Of a DNA stretch of 64,000 nt, positions 61,123-64,000 are shown one piece after another. This DNA comes from Planctomycetota bacterium. GTDB taxonomy: Bacteria; Planctomycetota; Planctomycetia; Pirellulales; UBA1268. The notes beneath the pieces are model-generated. The model had not been told where the DNA came from. It did no database searches and saw only the letters and a program-made list of their open reading frames with translations. Position numbers and translations under genes: made by a program. The stretch is taken from NCBI GenBank assembly GCA_003669605.1, contig QWOP01000085.1:1-64000 (forward strand). Reading direction: 5' to 3'. Each line of letters begins with the position of its first letter. The first letter of the stretch is position 1.

Positions 61123-61908
61123 ATGACCCGGGTGGAGTGGCATTGCCACGAATGCTTTCATGGTATGCCGCCGGAGGCCACCGCGGGAGGGATCGCCGTG
61201 GTGATCGACGTCCTTCGAGCCTCAACGACGATCATCACCGCACTTTCCCACGGGGCTAGGGCCGTGAAAACCGTCTGCACCCCCGAGGAGGCCCGCCGTC
61301 TCGCCGCCGCTGCTGGCGAAGCGGCTTGCCTGCTGGGGGGCGAACGCGGGGGACTGCGGATCGAGGGCTTTGACCTGGGGAATTCCCCCCGGGAATATTC
61401 CCGGGAGCGGATCGGTGGCCGGCGGATCGTGACCACCACCACCAATGGCACGCTGGCAGTCGATGCCTGCTCAGACGCCGCCGCGATCCTCATCGGGGCA
61501 CTGCTCAACCGCCGGGCGGTGGCCGCAGAGGCAGTCGCCAGGGCCGTCGCGGGCGGGGGGGCGTCACGCCGGATTCACTTGGTGTGCGCCGGCACCGATG
61601 GCCTCGTCTCCGAGGAGGACATCCTTGGCGCAGGGGCGATCCTCGATGCGGCAGGGCCACTGCATTCCCTCGATGCCGCGGCTGGGCGGGCGCTGGAGGC
61701 GTTCCGCGATGTGATTGGCGATGCCCCGCCGGGGGATGCAGGGGAGGGCGTTTTTACGGCCCTCGAGCGAGCCATGATGGCCTCGCGCGGAGGGAAAAAT
61801 CTGCTGGCGATCGGGATGGGAACCGATCTGGCCAGCGCCGCGCAGATCGACTCGCTGAGTGTGGTGCCGGTGCTCGACGTCGGCAGCGGTTGGTTTACAG
61901 CCGGCTAG
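61123..61908 (+). CDS. comB: 2-phosphosulfolactate phosphatase (ComB)
   Basis: A 261-aa ComB-family protein, dephosphorylating 2-phosphosulfolactate to sulfolactate. Family motifs include VVIDVLRASTTI, GERGGLRIEGFDLGNSPREY, TTTNGT, and the late VCAGTDGLVSEEDILGAG. AGGAGG lies four bases before the ATG. In archaea this step belongs to coenzyme M synthesis; in bacteria sulfolactate formation is the usual outcome, and the role in planctomycetes is not settled. It is divergent from the menaquinone operon. Confidence 0.92.
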   Translation: MTRVEWHCHECFHGMPPEATAGGIAVVIDVLRASTTIITALSHGARAVKTVCTPEEARRLAAAAGEAACLLGGERGGLRIEGFDLGNSPREYSRERIGGRRIVTTTTNGTLAVDACSDAAAILIGALLNRRAVAAEAVARAVAGGGASRRIHLVCAGTDGLVSEEDILGAGAILDAAGPLHSLDAAAGRALEAFRDVIGDAPPGDAGEGVFTALERAMMASRGGKNLLAIGMGTDLASAAQIDSLSVVPVLDVGSGWFTAG

Positions 61909-61934
61909 CCGGCTTCGATCCATTGCCTGAAACG

Positions 61935-62040
61935 ACGGCACGAAGCGGTCGCGAGGGCAACGCGAGGAGAAAACGGCAGGGTTTCACTGCATTGTTTCCA
62001 GGAGAAAAACCCCAGGGATGACTTTTGGGGCGGGCTCTGT
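61935..62040. repeat. Intergenic repeat, copy C
   Basis: About 105 bases matching copy A (21525-21650) along most of its length: CACGAAGCGGTCGCGAG, a GAAAAC...GGGTTTC stretch, then CCAGGGATGACTTTT and CGGGCT. It lies between comB and glyS. The match with copy B covers only the first half. Confidence 0.6.
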
Positions 62041-62127
62041 GGGGCGCGGATGATGTGGACCGCGGCCGAGCGGTGCCACTACACTCCCGGCTTGCCCTTC
62101 CATCAGCCCCTTTCTGCCCAGGATGCC

Positions 62128-63774
62128 ATGGACAAGCCGAATGACCAGTCGCGGATGGACAAGATCGTATCGCTTGCCAAGCGGCGGGGCTTCATCTTCC
62201 AATCGAGTGAGATCTACGGCGGCCTCAATGGCTTCTGGGACTACGGGCCGCTGGGAGTGTCGCTGAAGCGCAATCTGAAGGAGGCTTGGTGGCACGACAT
62301 GATCGCGGGCCACGATGAATTGGCAGCCCCGGCCGGTGCTCCGCAGCCCTACGAGATGGCCGGGCTCGACTGCACGATCATCATGCATCCGCAGGTCTGG
62401 AAGGTCTCGGGCCACTTCGATCTGTTTCATGATTGGATGATCGACTGCCGCGAAAGCAAGAAACGCTACCGCTTCGACCACCTCCACGGCCGCTGGGCAT
62501 CCCACCGGGGGAAGAAACTGTTCGTGGTCACCGATCAGTCCGGCGACGACGCCCTCCCCCACTGTGTCACCCGGGCACAAAAAACGTTTGGCCTGCGGGC
62601 CAAGCAGATCGAAGAGATCGAATGGCTCACGGGGCTCGAGTCGCTCGCCACTGCCGTACATGCAGGCACGGTGACCCTCGCCGACGCCGTGGGGCCTGAT
62701 GCCGGCGAACCGGGCACGCTCACTGCGCCCCGCGAGTTCAACCTCATGTTTGAGACCCGGATCGGTGCCCTGGCAGGCAACGACGACGACCGGGCCTTCC
62801 TGCGGCCGGAGACGGCGCAGGGGATCTTCATGAATTTCAAAAACGTCGTCGACACCTCGCGCGTGAAGGTGCCTTTCGGCATTGGCCAGATCGGCAAAAG
62901 CTTCCGCAACGAGATCACGCCGCGCAATTTCACCTTCCGTTCGCGCGAATTTGAGCAGATGGAGATTGAGTTCTTCTGCAAGCCCGCCGAATCGGCCGAC
63001 TGGTACCGCTACTGGCGCGACCGCCGCTGGCAGTGGTATCTCTCCCTCGGGCTCACCGCAGGCAAACTCCAACTTCGCGAACACCATGCCGACGAGCTCT
63101 CCCACTACTCTGTAGGCACCGCCGACATCGAGTACGCTTTTCCGTTCCTCGCCCCGGGCGAGTTTGGCGAACTCGAGGGGATCGCCCACCGCGGCGACTT
63201 CGACCTCCGCAGCCACATGGAAGGGAAACTCGTCCGTCAGGATGGAAGCTTAGTCGTCGAGCAGGGGGCGGATGGCAAGCCGCGGCATCGGGGGAGCGGC
63301 AAGGACCTCTCCTACTTCGACGATCTCACGCGTGAACGGTTTGTGCCGCATGTCATCGAGCCTTCGGCGGGCGCCGACCGGGCTGTGCTTGCCTTCCTCT
63401 GCGACGCCTTCCACGAGGACGAGGTGCCCGACGAGGATGGCAAGCCGCGCAGCCGCACCGTTCTCAAACTCCATCCGCGCCTGGCTCCGCTCAAGGTGGC
63501 GATCCTGCCGCTGGTGAAGAAGGACGGCATGCCGGAGGTGGCTATCGACCTCTACCGCCGGCTCAAGCCTCACATGGCGGCGATGTACGACGAGAAAGGA
63601 TCTGTGGGGCGGCGCTATGCCCGCCAGGACGAGGCTGGCACCCCGTGGTGTTTGACGGTCGACGGAAAGACCCTCACCGACGGCACCGTGACCCTCCGCG
63701 ACCGCGACACCCTCACCCAAGACCGGATCGCTGTCGGCGACGTCGTGGCCCTGCTCCGGGAACGTCTGCAATGA
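62128..63774 (+). CDS. glyS: Glycyl-tRNA synthetase (class II, single-chain dimer type)
   Basis: A 548-aa class II glycyl-tRNA synthetase of the alpha2 type found in archaea, eukaryotes and some bacteria, distinct from the alpha2-beta2 GlyQ/GlyS enzyme. Family features: LAKRRGFIFQSSEIYGGLNGFWDYGPLG, then motif-2 SFRNEITPRNFTFRSREFEQME, the RPETAQGIF segment, and the C-terminal anticodon-binding part RLAPLKVAILPLVKKDG. The ATG at 62128 starts the domain; AGGA sits near it. The next gene overlaps by four bases. Confidence 0.95.
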   Translation: MDKPNDQSRMDKIVSLAKRRGFIFQSSEIYGGLNGFWDYGPLGVSLKRNLKEAWWHDMIAGHDELAAPAGAPQPYEMAGLDCTIIMHPQVWKVSGHFDLFHDWMIDCRESKKRYRFDHLHGRWASHRGKKLFVVTDQSGDDALPHCVTRAQKTFGLRAKQIEEIEWLTGLESLATAVHAGTVTLADAVGPDAGEPGTLTAPREFNLMFETRIGALAGNDDDRAFLRPETAQGIFMNFKNVVDTSRVKVPFGIGQIGKSFRNEITPRNFTFRSREFEQMEIEFFCKPAESADWYRYWRDRRWQWYLSLGLTAGKLQLREHHADELSHYSVGTADIEYAFPFLAPGEFGELEGIAHRGDFDLRSHMEGKLVRQDGSLVVEQGADGKPRHRGSGKDLSYFDDLTRERFVPHVIEPSAGADRAVLAFLCDAFHEDEVPDEDGKPRSRTVLKLHPRLAPLKVAILPLVKKDGMPEVAIDLYRRLKPHMAAMYDEKGSVGRRYARQDEAGTPWCLTVDGKTLTDGTVTLRDRDTLTQDRIAVGDVVALLRERLQ

Positions 63775-64000
63775 AGCCTGCCCTGGGAACCGTCTGCTCG
63801 CTCGATGCCAAACTGGGCACGATCGTGGCCGACTACGCCGCTGGTCACTGCGACCATGTCGACCTCTGGCTGGGGCATGCCGAGCAGTATCTGGAGGCCC
63901 ACTCGCCAGAGGCGCTTCGCGAACTCTTTCAGATCCACGCGGTCCAGCCGTTGGCGGCGAGTTACCAGGGGGGGCTGCTGACGGCCCAAGGGGATGCCCG
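63771..64000 (+). CDS. Sugar phosphate isomerase/epimerase-like TIM-barrel protein (partial)
   Basis: The first 76 residues of a gene running off the window. It starts in the glyS stop (ATGA overlap), so it is probably translated with it. The start KPALGTVCSLDAKLGTIVADYAAGHCDHVDLWLGHAEQYL resembles the N-terminus of the AP-endonuclease-2/xylose-isomerase-like TIM-barrel family, with a substrate-site-like HxxHVDLWLG region. The rest is missing, so the substrate is unknown. Confidence 0.6.
   Translation, partial: MKPALGTVCSLDAKLGTIVADYAAGHCDHVDLWLGHAEQYLEAHSPEALRELFQIHAVQPLAASYQGGLLTAQGDA

Noticed and set aside
1-64000. CRISPR array
   Set aside because: No regularly spaced direct repeats with unique spacers were seen; the repeats found are isolated intergenic copies, IS-like ends or a short 8-base tandem array.

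Overview
The window reads as chromosomal DNA of a planctomycete, most likely a Pirellulales-type member of the Planctomycetia. The evidence is a DUF1559 prepilin-like protein, a DUF1587/1592/1588 cytochrome-like protein followed by a DUF1552 protein, two BBP7-type outer-membrane beta-barrel proteins, a PEP-CTERM-like exported protein, a futalosine-pathway menaquinone locus and high GC. No rRNA, tRNA or CRISPR array was found.

Layout. 1-3 kb is a mobile-element graveyard: a sulfotransferase gene lies between IS21-like terminal repeats and an ISL3-family transposase remnant. 3-11 kb holds a DUF1559 protein with a small membrane protein, a tightly coupled run of DUF1592, DUF1552 and beta-propeller genes, and a nucleoside-type MFS permease. 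11-16.3 kb has small conserved-type hypothetical proteins and an envelope cluster (BBP7 barrel, PAP2-like protein, lipoprotein). 16.2-19.9 kb pairs an APC-family permease with a copper amine oxidase. 20-25 kb has a PEP-CTERM-like protein, SapC, small hypotheticals, a protein with a histone-H1-like tail, and a glycine-rich RRM protein with a clear terminator. 25-33 kb carries a TPR/redoxin protein, a VCBS lipoprotein with a CXXCH motif next to an FMN-dependent 2-hydroxyacid oxidase, a broken Bax-inhibitor gene, a DTW-domain enzyme and the second BBP7 protein. 33.5-40.5 kb is a four-gene tripartite efflux system (TolC-like, adaptor, MacB-type permease, ATPase).

41.9-49.9 kb is an acyl-CoA catabolic island. 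An acyl-CoA carboxylase beta subunit is translationally coupled to an AtuA-acyl-CoA synthetase fusion, and these converge on an enoyl-CoA hydratase and an acyl-CoA dehydrogenase. 50-55 kb has a histidine kinase with a haem-binding motif in its sensor region, RNase HI, RecG and a small protein. 55.3-61 kb carries menaquinone genes (mqnE; a ubiE-ubiX-ubiA operon) interrupted by a Pnkp-like phosphatase-ligase that lacks the kinase domain. 61-64 kb has comB, glyS and the start of a TIM-barrel gene.

The observations most worth following are the kinase-less Pnkp homologue, the AtuA-acyl-CoA synthetase fusion, the haem-motif histidine kinase, the discoidin-like insertion inside the DUF1592 protein, the histone-tail protein, and an interspersed intergenic repeat family. 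All functions are inferred by reading motifs and family resemblance; no database search was run.
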